From positions 1,178,001-1,242,000 of the forward strand of contig JAJTUQ010000002.1 in NCBI GenBank assembly GCA_021399445.1: DNA of 64,000 bases, given 5' to 3'. This document shows, one piece after another, positions 1 to 13,969 of this stretch (its first letter is position 1; each line of letters begins with the position of its first letter). Both the position numbers and the translations under genes were made by a program. The notes under the pieces were generated by a model. The model did no database searches. It saw nothing but the letters and a program-made list of their open reading frames with translations, and was not told the DNA's origin. Origin of the DNA: Xylogone sp. PMI_703 (lineage: Eukaryota; Ascomycota; Leotiomycetes).

Positions 1-936
1 ATTCCAATCAATTGTGTTCCACCACGCCTCCACGAATGCTCTCTTTCCACCAACGCCATTTGCTCCAATTCCATAGTCGGGGAGATACACATGCTCCCAT
101 GTGTTGACACACAATACAGGCGTTAAGTCAATTCCTCCCGGAGCAAGTTTGTCCTTCTTGCTAAATTGGCCATGCGCACCTACGGTGTTAACAGGGGCTC
201 CACGTTCTGCTAATACGCGACGGTGGTAGTCAGCTAGACTTTTGTCATCTTGTGTATTCATATCGATGTCTTGTCGCCGGTAGTGTGCACCCGGGTACGG
301 GCTACCAGCAAGATATGTTGCCAGGAGAGAGTATTTCCTGTCTCTTGTCCTGACAAGCCAAACAAATCCTGGACCAAACATGCTGCTTGCAGTGAGGATG
401 AATTCGCGTTGTAGGGTCTCCATTGAGGAGAAGGACGCTTCAAGTTCTTTTTTCAAGATTTCGGGGATGGTGGTGGGTCCTGGGGAAAGACAGGAAAAGA
501 AGAAGGCATTGTTGTGAGCCATTGAGGCATAGTTGAAAATGGGAGCGGCATTAGGGTCACGAGCGTATTTTATAAGTAATTCTTTGGGCGTTTTGAATTC
601 ATCTGTTCCGCCTGTAAGGTGTCAGTCCAAGTATGCATTGTAAGATAGGACAGCGCAAGAAGGATTGTTGAAGATATGGATTCATAAAGGTATTCTTATT
701 GCCTTTAAATATCCCAATTGAACACATATATGAATTCTAATTCAGTCCAACGTACCAACTATAAGGTTATTAAGCTTTTCAACCATCAGACTCTGATATT
801 GAGTCCATGCCATATTGAACCCCGCAGGCGAGAGAAGACCAGGCACACCATTGCGAAAATCGTGAGTCAGCGGAGGTACTTGGTGGAGTGCTCTGCGAAG
901 GGAAAACCCTATCCGAGGGAGACGTGGCCGTAACAT
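1..936 (-). CDS. Mitochondrial small-subunit ribosomal protein of the Fe/Mn-SOD-like family (mS42/mS43), partial
   Basis: Exons 936-756 and 611 down to the window edge; the intron has a GTACGT donor and CTTACAG acceptor, and the C-terminus lies outside the window. The product starts MLRPRLPRIGFSLRRAL, a basic Arg-rich mitochondrial presequence, followed by a two-domain Fe/Mn superoxide dismutase fold (C-terminal block LCVNTWEHVYLPDY, then EAWWNTIDWN). The metal ligands of true SODs look lost: the usual His of the helix before FYWNCL is Asn (HNNAFFFSCL), the usual Asp of DVWEH is Asn (NTWEH), and the N-terminal ligand His is absent. Known family: yeast Mrp1 and Rsm26 are SOD-like proteins of the mitoribosome, so I infer a structural ribosomal protein rather than an enzyme. 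I cannot decide between mS42 and mS43. A start 33 nt upstream at 969 is in frame but less presequence-like. Confidence 0.85.
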
Positions 937-1310
937 TGTGATCGATTTATGAAGCTTCCAGTCTCGCACTCGAAAGATTTCAGTTTGAGAGGACTACAAA
1001 TATTGTTGCTGCCTTAGCAATTCAGGACTTCAGGCATTCAAAATTGTAGCTCTCACGTGCGGCTTTCAGCCTTGCCACAGGCGACCTCCGCCTTTCTTGA
1101 GCTCCCGCCCCAAGCAAGCTCCACTCTTCGTGATAGGGGACCAGCACATTGGAAGCGCCCGATTCCGAAGCTGGCATTACGTTGGATTTCTACTTTACAA
1201 GAATGGGTGTACATTTTAATGTAGACCCTACTGTATTCTTTTTGAGAAGGGAAAATATTGAGTTTATGCTTCAACCACCGTAGCCAAAGGGTAAGCTTAT
1301 CGAGGTGGCA
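937..1310. promoter_or_regulatory. Divergent intergenic region between the mitoribosomal gene and hxB
   Basis: 374 bp separate the two oppositely oriented start codons, so both promoters must lie here. No ORF with recognisable similarity and no distinct repeat was seen. Confidence 0.5.
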
Positions 1311-3814
1311 ATGGAGGACAACCTCGAATACAACCAAAATGTTGAAGTGTTTAGGGATCGTGAATACCCTATGCTTAAAGGTATATTGTGGGTTGATATG
1401 GATTTATACACTATATGCTGAAATCTTTAGATGCTATATATCTTGACCATGCAGGCTCAACGCTTTACTCAAAGTCTCTGGTGGATAGATTTGCCGCCGA
1501 TATGATTTCAAATTTGTTTGGGAACCCGCATTCCGCCTCTCAATCATCACAGTTATCCACTAGTAGGATTGATGATACAAGGTTAAAGGTTCTACAGTTC
1601 TTTAGGGCTGATCCAAAGGACTTCGACGTTGTCTTCGTTGCTAATGCGACAGCTGGAATAAAGCTTGTTATGGAAGCATTTCGGGTACAAGACTGTGGAT
1701 TCCTGTACGGGTATCACCAAGATGCGCATACCAGTCTAGTCGGTGTAAGACAAAGCGCAGCAGATAGTCGATGTCTTGATGACGGTGCTGTGGAGCGCTG
1801 GCTCTCAGGAAACGACGCCCTTGTAAAAAAGGCATCGGAGTCTCAACTGCAACTTTTTGCATATCCGGCACAGTCGAATCTTACTGGAAGACGGCTACCA
1901 TTATCATGGATTGAAAGAGTAAGGAGCGCAACTATGGGAAGTTATCCTCGAACATATACCTTGCTAGATGCTTCTGCTCTAGTATCTACTTCTCCATTAG
2001 ACCTGAGTGATGCCAGTATAGCTCCTGATTTCACAGTGTTGAGCTTTTACAAAATATTCGGCTTTCCTGACCTCGGTGCACTAATTGTCCGTAAAGAATC
2101 TGGAACGATTCTTACGGGGCGGGATTACTTTGGCGGAGGTACAGTTGATATGGTCCTATGCATCAAGGAGAATTGGCACGCCCCGAAAAAGGACTCACTA
2201 CATGAGAGTCTTGAAGATGGCACTTTACCATTCCATAATATCATGGCTCTGGAATCTGCGATTGATGTTCACAAAGAACTATACTCGTCCATGGATCGAG
2301 TAGCGAGGCATACGGCGTTTTTGGCTAAGAAATTGTATGATGGCTTGAGCTCCCTACGGCATGGCAATGGTTTCCCTGTCTGTGAGATATACTCTCAGGG
2401 ATTCCAGGCTAAAGATCACCGCAAAATCCAGGGCCCCACTGTAGCATTCAATATCCGAAACAGTCATGGAGCTTGGGTCAGCAACATTGAGTTTGAGAAG
2501 CTGGCGACTGTTCGTAAATTTCATATCCGAACAGGTAGTCACTGCAACCCAGGAGGTGCTGCTTCATCATTGGGACTTGAGCCATGGGAGATGAGACAGA
2601 ACTTTTCTGCCGGCTTCAGATGCAGTGGTGAAACAGATATATATTCTGGAAAAATTACTGGGATGATCCGTGCTAGTATTGGGGCAACGAGTATATTAGA
2701 AGATGTGGAAGCATTTGTTTCGTTTGTGAGAGAATTTTACGTCGACGTTGACGTTGTTGAGGATGTCCTAGCGACATTGGATAACTCAGCAAAAGAAGAT
2801 GAACTCATTGTAGAGAGCTTGATGATTTACCCAATCAAGAGCTGTGGAGGGCTAGAAATACAATCAGAGTGGGAAGTAAAGCCAGAAGGACTTGCATGGG
2901 ACAGAGAATGGTGTCTTGTTCAACAAGGAACGGGCCAGGCACTTAGCCAGAAACGATACCCCCGGATGGTTTTAATCAAACCGACCTTGGATTTTGAAAC
3001 AGGACTTCTACGTGTAAGGTATAAGGGAGACAGGATAGCCGGTGTTCCCGAAGAGATATCAATCCCACTCTCTTCTAATCCGTCGGTTTATGTGTCGGAC
3101 ATTGGTACTAAGGCATTGCACTCAAGGGTTTGTGGGGATAACATCATTGCACGGACATACTCCGACTCTGCCATCAATGGTTTCTTTTCTAAGGTCCTCA
3201 ACACACCATGTGTATTGACTAGGTTCCCGGCTGGTGGTTCAGGTGCAACGTCACGGCATGCGAAGGCACATATGCAAAAGCATCAACAGCCAAAGAAGAC
3301 TGTCCGGAATGAGAGTAGAACTATACCAGGTTCATTCCCAGATCCTCCGACTCCACCTGACTCAGATACGGAAACATCGCGGCGGCCTATTCTTCTATCT
3401 AATGAAAGTCCCATCCTTGCTCTTAACCGATCAAGCTTGGACGCTCTCAATGCTGAAATCAGATGCACAGGTGGAAAGTACGCATCTGCTTCAGTTTTTC
3501 GAGCCAATATCGTCCTAGCTTCTCCCAATTCCAAGAATAGTCAACCTTACAGCGAAGACCACTGGAAGGTCCTACGCATCGGAAGCGAGGAGTATCAAAT
3601 GCTCGGTTCGTGTCGTCGCTGCCATATGATATGTGTTGATCAGGACACCGCTATCAAAGATGAGGAACCCTTTGTGACTTTGGCCAAGACAAGGAGGTTC
3701 GAGTCTAAGATATTTTTTGGCAGCCATATGTGCCATAGGCCCTCCGCGATTATAACCAGAGAGCATCAACGACCTACAATTAAGGTCGGCGACAAAGTAT
3801 TTGTACTTAGGTAG
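1311..3814 (+). CDS. hxB: Molybdenum cofactor sulfurase
   Basis: Exons 1311-1380 and 1431-3814; about 817 residues. It transfers sulfur from cysteine to the molybdenum cofactor of xanthine dehydrogenase-type enzymes, as Aspergillus HxB and plant ABA3 do. The N-terminal class V aminotransferase (NifS-like) domain has the YLDHAGSTLY signature and the PLP lysine in SFYKIFGFP (about K231), with the conserved cysteine in GSHCNPGG (about C395). The C-terminal MOSC region begins near residue 484 (LMIYPIKSCGG) and ends with the SCRRCHM/FFGSHM block. I start at 1311 rather than the longer frame's ATG at 1415 because a 50-nt intron (GTATAT...TTTAG) joins exon 1 (FRDREYPMLK) to DAIYLDHAG exactly as in the family; 1415 lies inside that intron. 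Length is normal. Confidence 0.93.
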
Positions 3815-4729
3815 CCCTATATTAAGTAGAGAGCACACTATGCAAAGCGTTATCTACTATTTTAATAGCCGTAGCTAACCTCCAATATCACAACTGACTC
3901 GGCATGTTCTTTACTAGCGAATATGTGAATCCCTGGTCCCCACCTTGAGTAAAAGGGGTCCTCAAATTCTATGCATACTGAATTCAAACTAAGTTGCATA
4001 GCATCCAATAAACAAAGAAGTCCCAATGTAGCAAATTTGTAAGGTCAACTTTACTATCTAAAGACGAAAAGTTGCCAATTAATTCTTGTTATGTAAACCG
4101 ATTAAGATAGACAAGAAACTATAGTGGAGTTAGATATTAGTATAAATGGTTGGGTGCATCGCTTTAAGGGGTAGCTGAATCATTGCAGAGGCACTGTCAC
4201 AATACGGACACGCCCATTTTCTGATCCCAAGACGGACGTGCCTTTTGGGTTCTCCTACTGGGTATCTTACCAGGCTATCTTAACACCCCGCACCTCCCCC
4301 CCCCCAACACCCCTTCAGCCCCACGTAGCAGGACAGTCCACTTTATATATGTCTACATTTGATGGATGACGGTTATTCTAGCTCTGATAGAACCGAGAGA
4401 AATTATAACCGGATACTACAACTACTATAACTCGACCTGCGGGGATCATGTGCTGATATGGACTATGTCACTCTCATCCTTTGATAGCTGATAATTAAGT
4501 TGATTCACTATAATAAAATTATGGTAGGCTAATGTGAAGATAATTCACGAGAAGGGAATGTAAAGAAATTGCATGAGTAGAAAAGGTGATTGAAAATAGT
4601 GTATAAAACCAAGAGTCAATCTTGGCAAGAAAGATAACCAAGGAAATAGAGAAAAATATCTACACTAAATTTCGACCTGGCCCAGAATGAAAGATTCCTT
4701 TCCGCAGTCCTGCTGCGGAGCACCTGTAC
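3815..4729. other. Intergenic region between convergent genes hxB and the SWIM protein gene
   Basis: 915 bp, AT-rich, holding the 3' flanks of two convergent genes. The only distinct feature is a run of ten C at 4296-4305. No coding potential recognised. Confidence 0.5.
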
Positions 4730-6139
4730 TCACTTCATCCGTTTCACTTTTCTATCCTCTCTGCCAGCTGGTCTCTTGCTACTAGCAGAGCTAGGACCTG
4801 AGCCTCCTCTAGCTCCCTTGAGTTGGGTAATAAGACCGCTGAGCTTCTCAACGTATGCTAGTGGCGCGCCCCAGCCATTGGATTGAATTGTCTCCAAAAT
4901 GTGCTCCAGATCTTCAACGCAACGATCAGCCGCATCTGCAAGATCTTGTAATGCTTTTATGACAAAACTTCCATCAGCAGGGCCTGCGCGTGATGCTGAT
5001 CCGATCAGAAGCTGATATAAGTTCCGGTCTTTTTGTTTCTCACCAAGCGTTGGGCGGCGCTGCCAGTTAACTCGTTGATATGCATCGTGATTCCGATTAA
5101 TTACAACTTCATGGAGAATTCCGACTAAGGTTATCGCAGCCTCCTCTCTAGATGACCGACCGAGTGGTGCTCTCTCTGTAACATGAGAGCTGATTTTGTT
5201 AACAATCGCGACTAAAGTGTTTCCACACCAGATAACATCGTGGTGTCCAGCAACAGGCCCAGATTGAATATATTGGTCCAAGAGATGGCATGCATTTTGA
5301 GCTTTCCCACGCATCTTCCTGAAGTAGTCCACAGCGACATCGTTGCGAGAGATGAGTGACTTGAATTTGTAGTAAAGGTCATCATCTACTGCGAGCATTC
5401 TCGAGATGGTTGCCTCAAGGTCGTGAGTCACAACCATATTATCAGTACCAATATCCTCAGATGAATTGAAAATATCGGCTCTGTATTCGTCCGCAATGAC
5501 TGGTGATAGGGCGGCCATTATCATGCGGACTTCCTTCATCCGCTCCTTGAGCATTGTCCGTGTGTGGCGATCCATTCCGGACCTAAGGTAATCCTTCTTT
5601 AGATGCCATACCGTTTCCTCGGAATCTGAATCTGTCCCTTGTCTCAGCTCCCAGTGAAGCTCCTCACAGACATTCTTCAAGCCTAAAGTTGATATCAAAT
5701 CATATGGTTCCGGTGTGGAGTCATTCTCAGGGATATCTCTGGTACTCTTCAATTGACTTATGAGCCAGGGTATATGAGGGCATGAGGAAGATCTATTGCA
5801 GGAGCAAGTAGGTATGCTTGTGCCGGAGCTGGCAATTCTCACCCCAACAGTCTGGATCTTTGCTGAGGCTATCTGAAAGGCATAATAGCCTCCAACTTCA
5901 CGACAGTGGTCCAGGGCAAAGATTTCTCGGCCTTGTTGCGTTTCAGTGTCATCGTCGTCCCCTTCTTCCTCATCGTCGTCATCCTCCTCCTCCTCCTCCT
6001 CCTCCTCAGAACTAGAAGGGACTTCATCAGGAGGGAGACCTCTTCCTTTCTCCCGCACCTGGCCCTGAGCATGCCCACGAGAGGATTGCATACTTTGGGA
6101 GATAGATAGTTTTCTGAAACTTGAAACTGGAAGAGACAT
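4730..6139 (-). CDS. SWIM-type zinc-finger protein of unknown function
   Basis: Uninterrupted reading frame of 469 residues. Residues about 42-66 form a highly acidic Ser/Glu/Asp tract. After it comes a compact Cys/His motif, TCSCNRSSSCPH, which fits the SWIM consensus CxCxnCxH (C112, C114, C120, H122). The remaining 340 residues are mostly helical in character, and the C-terminus is Lys/Arg-rich (KRPAGREDRKVKRMK), resembling a nuclear localisation signal. SWIM domains bind DNA or protein in other families, so a nuclear role is an inference. I do not recognise a characterised orthologue. The acidic tract is encoded by a GAG/GAT repeat that gives long spurious frames on the other strand. Start chosen as the first ATG. 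Confidence 0.75.
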   Translation of the reverse strand: MSLPVSSFRKLSISQSMQSSRGHAQGQVREKGRGLPPDEVPSSSEEEEEEEEDDDDEEEGDDDDTETQQGREIFALDHCREVGGYYAFQIASAKIQTVGVRIASSGTSIPTCSCNRSSSCPHIPWLISQLKSTRDIPENDSTPEPYDLISTLGLKNVCEELHWELRQGTDSDSEETVWHLKKDYLRSGMDRHTRTMLKERMKEVRMIMAALSPVIADEYRADIFNSSEDIGTDNMVVTHDLEATISRMLAVDDDLYYKFKSLISRNDVAVDYFRKMRGKAQNACHLLDQYIQSGPVAGHHDVIWCGNTLVAIVNKISSHVTERAPLGRSSREEAAITLVGILHEVVINRNHDAYQRVNWQRRPTLGEKQKDRNLYQLLIGSASRAGPADGSFVIKALQDLADAADRCVEDLEHILETIQSNGWGAPLAYVEKLSGLITQLKGARGGSGPSSASSKRPAGREDRKVKRMK

Positions 6140-7788
6140 GAGAGTCTGTAATTATATTTAGCTGCTGATGTGGAATGCATCTTAGAGACTGTGGCGCCGT
6201 GATATATATACACGCAAAAGGAATTACACGCCCCTATTCCTTCTGCCTATGGGGCAGCTTTGGCATCTGTATAACTGTTAGTTCATTCAAGTAACATAAA
6301 TTCAGCCCTTTGCATTCCAACAGTGTCGGCGCCTAAGTGATAGAGGGCCTGACAAACGGTCGCGGCCACACTTGGATTGCAGGGCAAACCATCATTGTAC
6401 AGTATTAAAGGTTGTGCACTATGATGATGTAGTTGGACATGAGAGCCACCACAGTCACTAGGCTGGAACCAGGCTGGCAGATAGCATGCGGACCCGCGGC
6501 GAAGGCCAAGGGATTGGGATGATGTGCCCTCATTGCGATATCTCTTTGAGGCGTAGACATGGAGTCCTTTGCATACTATAGCTGCCGATTAGTTGAGAGA
6601 GTTCGTAGAATGGGGCCGTTCGATGTGTAGCCCACCAACCCACCGGGTCTGCCGTGCAGGGTGAAGGCAGTAGCGACCGCCAGAAGCGACAGTCGAGGCT
6701 GTGGCCATTGACGACGCACGAACACCTGCACCAAACTCCCACCACCATGGTTGCATCTTCGATTTTCGGAACCACAGCTTTGGGGCAAGTGCGATGAGCT
6801 GAACTTCTACTTTCCTGGGTCGACAAAGGCTCTGGATTTCTACTGGTTCCACGTAGGGTCTTCTAGGCTTCGATCAACGTTCCATGCAACGATGTTGGTT
6901 CCCAGCTAAGGCATAGCATCTCGGTCTGCTCGTGATAACGTGTCTTGGTCTGGATCTCCTATGTTCTCAAATTCAACGATGATTCATGACTATTCTTCTC
7001 TCCCGTTTCCGGTTACCTTGATGTGTTGGTAGGCGGGGCGCCCAAGGAATGAGCGCATCCAAGCAGGATGAATCGACCCCATCTCGACCAGAAGGAAGAC
7101 GCCGGTTAGCTCGGTGCAGGATCACTTTGGCAGGGTCACACAGTTATCACATCGGGACATGCAGACTTCCTTGAAGTCATCCCCAACACTGCCTTGTGTT
7201 GATTCGTATGATGCCCAAAACCGCGCATGAATTGTCAGTCAAGTGATGAAGCCGCGTCTGGAGACAGGGGTCGTGGTGGTTCAACATCACCGTGCCGCAG
7301 CTTATTCGGCAGTCTGTTGAACATCAAGAGCTTCAATCGCACAATATGGCACAGTTCATCCTACTCTTCGGTCACGGCTCGGAGTTGGGCCTTCAAATGT
7401 TGGTGACGGGAACAACTACATAGTTACTAGAGACGCAATCATTGGAGATCGTCTTCCACTCACTTCGGATCAGGGCCAACAATGGCGGAACTGGCGGCTA
7501 ATTGGCTCTTCTTTCAGGCCAATCCAATCCGGTTTCCTACAATTTCTTTTACTACTACTGCCATGAAAATGGGACCTAGTTTTTGGCAATTTGGCATGTG
7601 CTACAGCTTGTGCTCCCTCGCTTTGGCCTTGTCTTGTCAGGGAGGTGATATTTGTGCCTTAGGATTGAGGCCTCACTATCCCAATATCATCATGCAGGAG
7701 TCCCCCAAGTATGGGGCTCCCCTTGCAGCACCACGTTGCGAGAGTTATGGGACCTGTTTCATCATTTCATTTCTGCCTGTTTCATGAT
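6140..7788. other. Gene-free stretch upstream of the SWIM gene and downstream of the alcohol dehydrogenase
   Basis: 1.65 kb. Short frames exist on both strands (for example around 6530-6850 minus and 7482-7787 plus), but none shows a recognisable domain or a plausible splice continuation. It probably holds the SWIM gene's promoter and leader and the ADH 3' flank. Confidence 0.4.
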
Positions 7789-9391
7789 TTACTCTAGGTC
7801 AAGTACGACTCTCCCTTGCATCTTGCCGTCGCTCATTTCCTGAAAAACCTCCGTTAGCTTATCCATCTTTTCGAGCCGTGAACGAGTCTTGACGATGCCA
7901 CGAGCTGCCATTTCCAGAACCTCCATAGCATCACGGTTGTTGCCTGTTGCGGAGCCTTTGATCACAAGCTCCTTTCCTACCAGTAGTCCTGGAAATGCTG
8001 TGGCAATTGCCACCAAGTCTCCCTCAGGTATCCCGACGCACACGACGGTCCCCCCGAACCTGAGGAAATTGACAGCCTGGGCGTAGGCTTTGTTCGATGA
8101 TGTGCACACTATGACTGCAGATGCTCCAAGGCCTCCAGTGATTCTCTTGACCTCTTCTGCAATTGTGGTGTCGTCAAACTTTGTGACATCAATGAAAGCC
8201 TCTGCACCACACTCCTTCACGAATTGTTCTTTGCTGCCATGATCAACTCCAAGAATTCGATATGCCATTCCCCTTGATCCAATTTGGCAAGCAAGATGAC
8301 CCTAAGTGCCGGGTTAGTAGGTAAGCCTTTGCCGCATAGGTCCAACCTACCAGACCACCACCAGCGCCAGCTATTGGGATATTCTTAGCAAAAATTTTCA
8401 CTCCAGCGTGACACTGGACCACTTACCTATTACAACCCATTGGCCACTTTGGGCTCCAGATCTTCGCAAGGCAGAATACCTGATGGTAGAAAAAAGGTTC
8501 AGCCTCGTCTAATGTGGTGCGGCCTTTTGTGCGGCCGCGCGACCCCTTAAAAGACCGCTTCGGGGCTGTGAACACTCACGTTGTAATACCAGCGCAGAGC
8601 ATTGGGGCAGCATCTTGGGAACTCAGGCCATCAGGAATAGGAGTGACATAGTTCGCTGGCGCAATGGCATATTGCTGGAATGTTCCGGGATCTGTCGGCA
8701 GATATTCTTAGCAAGTCGGTTTCATCAGGCGCAGTGCGTGCATTGACCTACAGTAGTAACCTGATACTTTTTGATACTAGATATGATGTCGCGCGTCTAT
8801 CAGTTTAAGATTCATAACCAGGCTCTTAGGCAACTCACAAAGCAAACTGCATCTCTCCCTTCCATGCAAGGAGGACAGGAACCACATGCGGACGCGACCC
8901 ACTGTAGGACATTCAGCTTCTTCAACTATTCTTAAAATGATCATACTAACTTTGATGCCAACGCGATCACCGAGCTTCACTCGGCTCTGCTCTGCTCCTA
9001 GGCCTAGCTTCTGGACAATTCCTACTCCTTCATGGCCTCCGACTTGACCTTTCTGAGTAGGATATGGTACTGGCGCCTATGGTCAACCAACTATTTAATC
9101 ATGAGATAAGGCAGACGCTTACAGGTTTTCCAGGAGGATTGCATGACTCCCAAGTCAGAATGGCATACTCCGGAGTGTGTCCTATCAGAACCTTTAGTCA
9201 CTGGTTCCAGAGCGTGACCTGAGAGATTGTACACAGTGTACTCACAATCGAACCAATACCTCTCCAGGACCTGGCTCAGGAGTATTCAGCTCCTCAATTT
9301 TAGTGGAAATACTACCAGGATTGTCATATACGGCAGCCTTGTATGTTTTGGGAATATCATAATGGATCGGGGTCTCCGTTGCTGCTGCCAT
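7789..9391 (-). CDS. Zinc-dependent alcohol dehydrogenase (medium-chain, GroES-like)
   Basis: Nine exons: 9391-9246, 9181-9123, 9069-8951, 8901-8839, 8776-8752, 8691-8580, 8479-8427, 8370-8351 and 8301-7789; 369 residues, normal for fungal ADH. It oxidises alcohols or reduces aldehydes with NAD(P). Visible motifs: catalytic zinc ligands in GVCHSD (about C55) and GGHEGVG (about H81), the structural-zinc quartet CGSCPPCMEGRDAVC (about C114-C128), and a Rossmann GAGGGLG. All exon junctions use GT-AG and restore one frame, with exons of only 25 and 20 nt. The exon density is high compared with neighbouring genes. Substrate cannot be read from the sequence. Confidence 0.9.
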
Positions 9392-11120
9392 TTTCAATAA
9401 TAAGGTGTTTTACTTCTTATCGGGTCAATCGTACAGAGTCTTGTTAGATATATTCGATGCTCCCTTTTTACATTGAGCGCGGAAAAGGCTGGATTGTGTA
9501 TGATATGATTCACTTCAAATTCTTGACTCGACCAAGGCGACTTGTTATATAGATTTTCTAGGACCTCATTTCCTCGGTCTCATGCGCTGCGGGGCACATT
9601 CTGGCAAGCTCGCATTCCTTCCTCAAAGGCGCCTGGCAACTCCATTGGGCGACGCGTATTATCCTCAGAATGCGGGGTTCTGGACTGCGGTACCGTCGGT
9701 GGACGAAATGGTTGGCACAGTATTACATAATCGAGCACCAAAGCCAGTGATTAGTACTACTGTGCCAATTATTTTGCCCACCAGGAGTGTGGGCGGGAGC
9801 CGTCCGCGTCTGCAAACCGAGGCGCTACAACGTCATGCAGTGATCGCTTATATCGCTTATACGTGATTTGTCTCTTGTCCTCCACTTCTACTTATCAACG
9901 GGACACGGTGCATGGTTCGCACCAGCATACAGTTGTACATGTACGTGATGTTATCATTTTTCTGTTCCAGATTAGTTGACGTTATAGCTCGGAACGGAGC
10001 AATAACCGTACAACCCAACCAGTTTACTTCGATGCGTTACTGTACAAGATAACCCCTCTAAGGAGGTCTATGGCTTGTTTGGTTCGCGAATTACCCACAT
10101 ATCTACTAATCTAGAGCTGAAAGAGATGTCTTAATGTGCCTTCGGAGGAAGTCAAAGCTATTATTCGCAAAAAGCTATCATATAAAGATGACCAGTACCA
10201 GGGTTAGCTTCAGTCGTCACCATTCCAGCCCATGGTAAAACCACCATGGTAGTGGTGTATCTATACAAGGAAGAAAAGATAAATGATGCACACTTCATCA
10301 TTCTCGGCCGACAAGTACGGTACATAGCAGATCGGTCCAGTCCAATACATAGTGTATCCACTACCGATTTAGGAAACAATTGGCCGTCTGGAGATCTGAA
10401 TTCGCGAAGCAATACATCTTAGGTGCAATGCGGGGAAACCCACCCGCGCCACTACCGTATTACTGTACAATTCCATACATTGCCGGTGCATATTATCAAC
10501 CTGTGTCTTAGCAGGACCTCGGATATGCCAGGTATTTGCCGAAGATTTTGTATCGCTGAGGGAATGTCTGCTTTTCCGGAATACAATGCCGTTGTAATAT
10601 ATGTGTATATCGGAAGACTGGTGGGATGTTCTGGCATTTAGACCGGAGATTCCGATATGGGAAACCGACATTCCGTACAGTGAACAGCATTGCAGACTTA
10701 CCAGAGAAGGAAGGGCATGCTTATATTCATTCAAAGAATCTGAGGTACGAAACAGATTCGAGGATGTTTGTGATATCAGGATATCGAGTTATTCAAGGAC
10801 CTCCAAAGTTAAGAAAAAGGCATGTGCATGTCTCTATTATTAAGGTTATATGTTAAGGTAAGTATTGAAAAAGGCTAAAAATACTACCGTTATGCCCCAA
10901 TTTCAACTATTAAGTCTGCTTTTCTTTCCGCAGATGTATCCCTTTTTTCGTAACGCCATGAAAACCACATTCATACATTACACCCACACAACTTGTCTAT
11001 CATTTATCCTGGGTCTCTAAAACCATAAAATGGCTGGCAAAGCAAAGTGTAGCTTTTGCATTTCCGTTTTAGCCCCCCTCTCTTTGCTTTAAATTATCCT
11101 CTCTGTGAATTTGAAAGGCT
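9392..11120. other. Gene-free stretch between the alcohol dehydrogenase start and the CYP51 stop
   Basis: 1.73 kb containing the ADH promoter and the CYP51 3' flank. Several overlapping short frames near 10160-10860 occur on both strands, a pattern typical of non-coding sequence. No domain was recognised. Confidence 0.4.
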
Positions 11121-12849
<1,729 letters not shown>

Positions 12850-13969
12850 TATCGAAAATTGCGAGCTTTCTCTGATTTCAGTTGTAGAATTCTCTGTCCA
12901 GATCGATTGTCTGAAGGATGGCGAGAGACAATTCAAGGCGGAAAAGGGGATGTATTTAGCTTTTTTGAACTTTCTTGAGATTAGATCAGGGGAGAGCGGC
13001 CGCTTGGTTAAGGATGAGCGGTGATTGGCTGGCGCTCGTATTCGGGTTGAAGGGGGCTGCGGGACAAACCACACCTCGAATGCTTGTAATACCATCAGGT
13101 ACCAGAGATCATCGTGCCACACTCGTGCGCTTCCTTTCCTATGCGGGAGGAAACTGGGTCATAAACTTGCCACCATCTTTTGTCGTTCGATTCTGACTGA
13201 ACCTCCGACTGAACTTCCGGGCCAGTAGCAAAGGGGGTAAATCTACCGTTTCTTGGCAAGTACCATTAGTGCAAAACTTCCGTCTCCGTCCGTCAGTCAG
13301 TTCCGTAGGAAAACCCTCTCGATGTAGTATTCTGTGTTGTCTTTCTGCTTCGTCTTAACTGGCTCTCTAAAAGATTACCCAAGTCACCGTTGTTATTTTG
13401 CTGACCGCCTTCTACCTACGTGCTCGGGCCGGTGGGTTGATGCAGAGATAATCCCATATGCGTTGTCTAGGAGAACGGTAAATACAACATATCACATATG
13501 TATTATGTATTAGAGTACTGGATTCCCTAGAAGTTCATGCCTGATGCTGATTAGAATTAAATAATTATCTTGGATGTTCTCGGTTTAGATCAACTAGTCA
13601 TTGGGATCCTTCCACATATCCTCTATTGGATTTGCTCCTCAGGATGTACTATTCTATACCTAGTTATTCCATACATATTATCACGCGGGCATGAAAATAT
13701 AATGAAGTAGTACAGCAAACCTAGCACGTTCAATTGACTGCTACGCAAGTGTTAATTTAGTATCGATTAATCAGTAAAGGGTATCTTTTATGTGAAAACC
13801 TGATATTTGAGTGCGTTTAGCTAAAACACCGCTAAAAACAAGAATGACCCAATATTTCTGAACCAGTCAGTCCCTCAAGCCTTAAGCTAATTATAGTAGC
13901 TTTCGATATATATACAAGAGCAACATCCGAAGCCCTAAAGTTACAGAAGACGGCGATGAAATCGTATCT
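12850..13969. promoter_or_regulatory. CYP51 upstream region and DGAT2 3' flank
   Basis: 1.12 kb. The part near CYP51 (12850-13440) is of mixed composition; 13440-13900 is clearly more AT-rich. I saw no tandem duplication of the kind that raises CYP51 expression in resistant isolates, and no obvious transposon terminal repeats. Confidence 0.45.

Noticed and set aside
4296..4305. Run of ten C
   Set aside because: A simple homopolymer; no context suggests function.
5818..6213. Several frames opposite and alongside the acidic tract of the SWIM protein gene
   Set aside because: They are products of the GAG/GAT repeat encoding poly-Glu/Asp; they read as poly-Leu, poly-Pro or poly-Arg and have no independent support.
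6530..6852. Three overlapping minus-strand frames of 70-98 codons
   Set aside because: Different frames of the same stretch are all open, no domain is visible, and no splice continuation exists.
7482..7787. Plus-strand frame of 101 codons ending at the ADH stop
   Set aside because: No domain, and its composition is that of intergenic DNA; probably the convergent 3' flank.
9542..10856. Cluster of short frames on both strands between ADH and CYP51
   Set aside because: Overlapping frames on both strands with no family resemblance and no consistent splicing.
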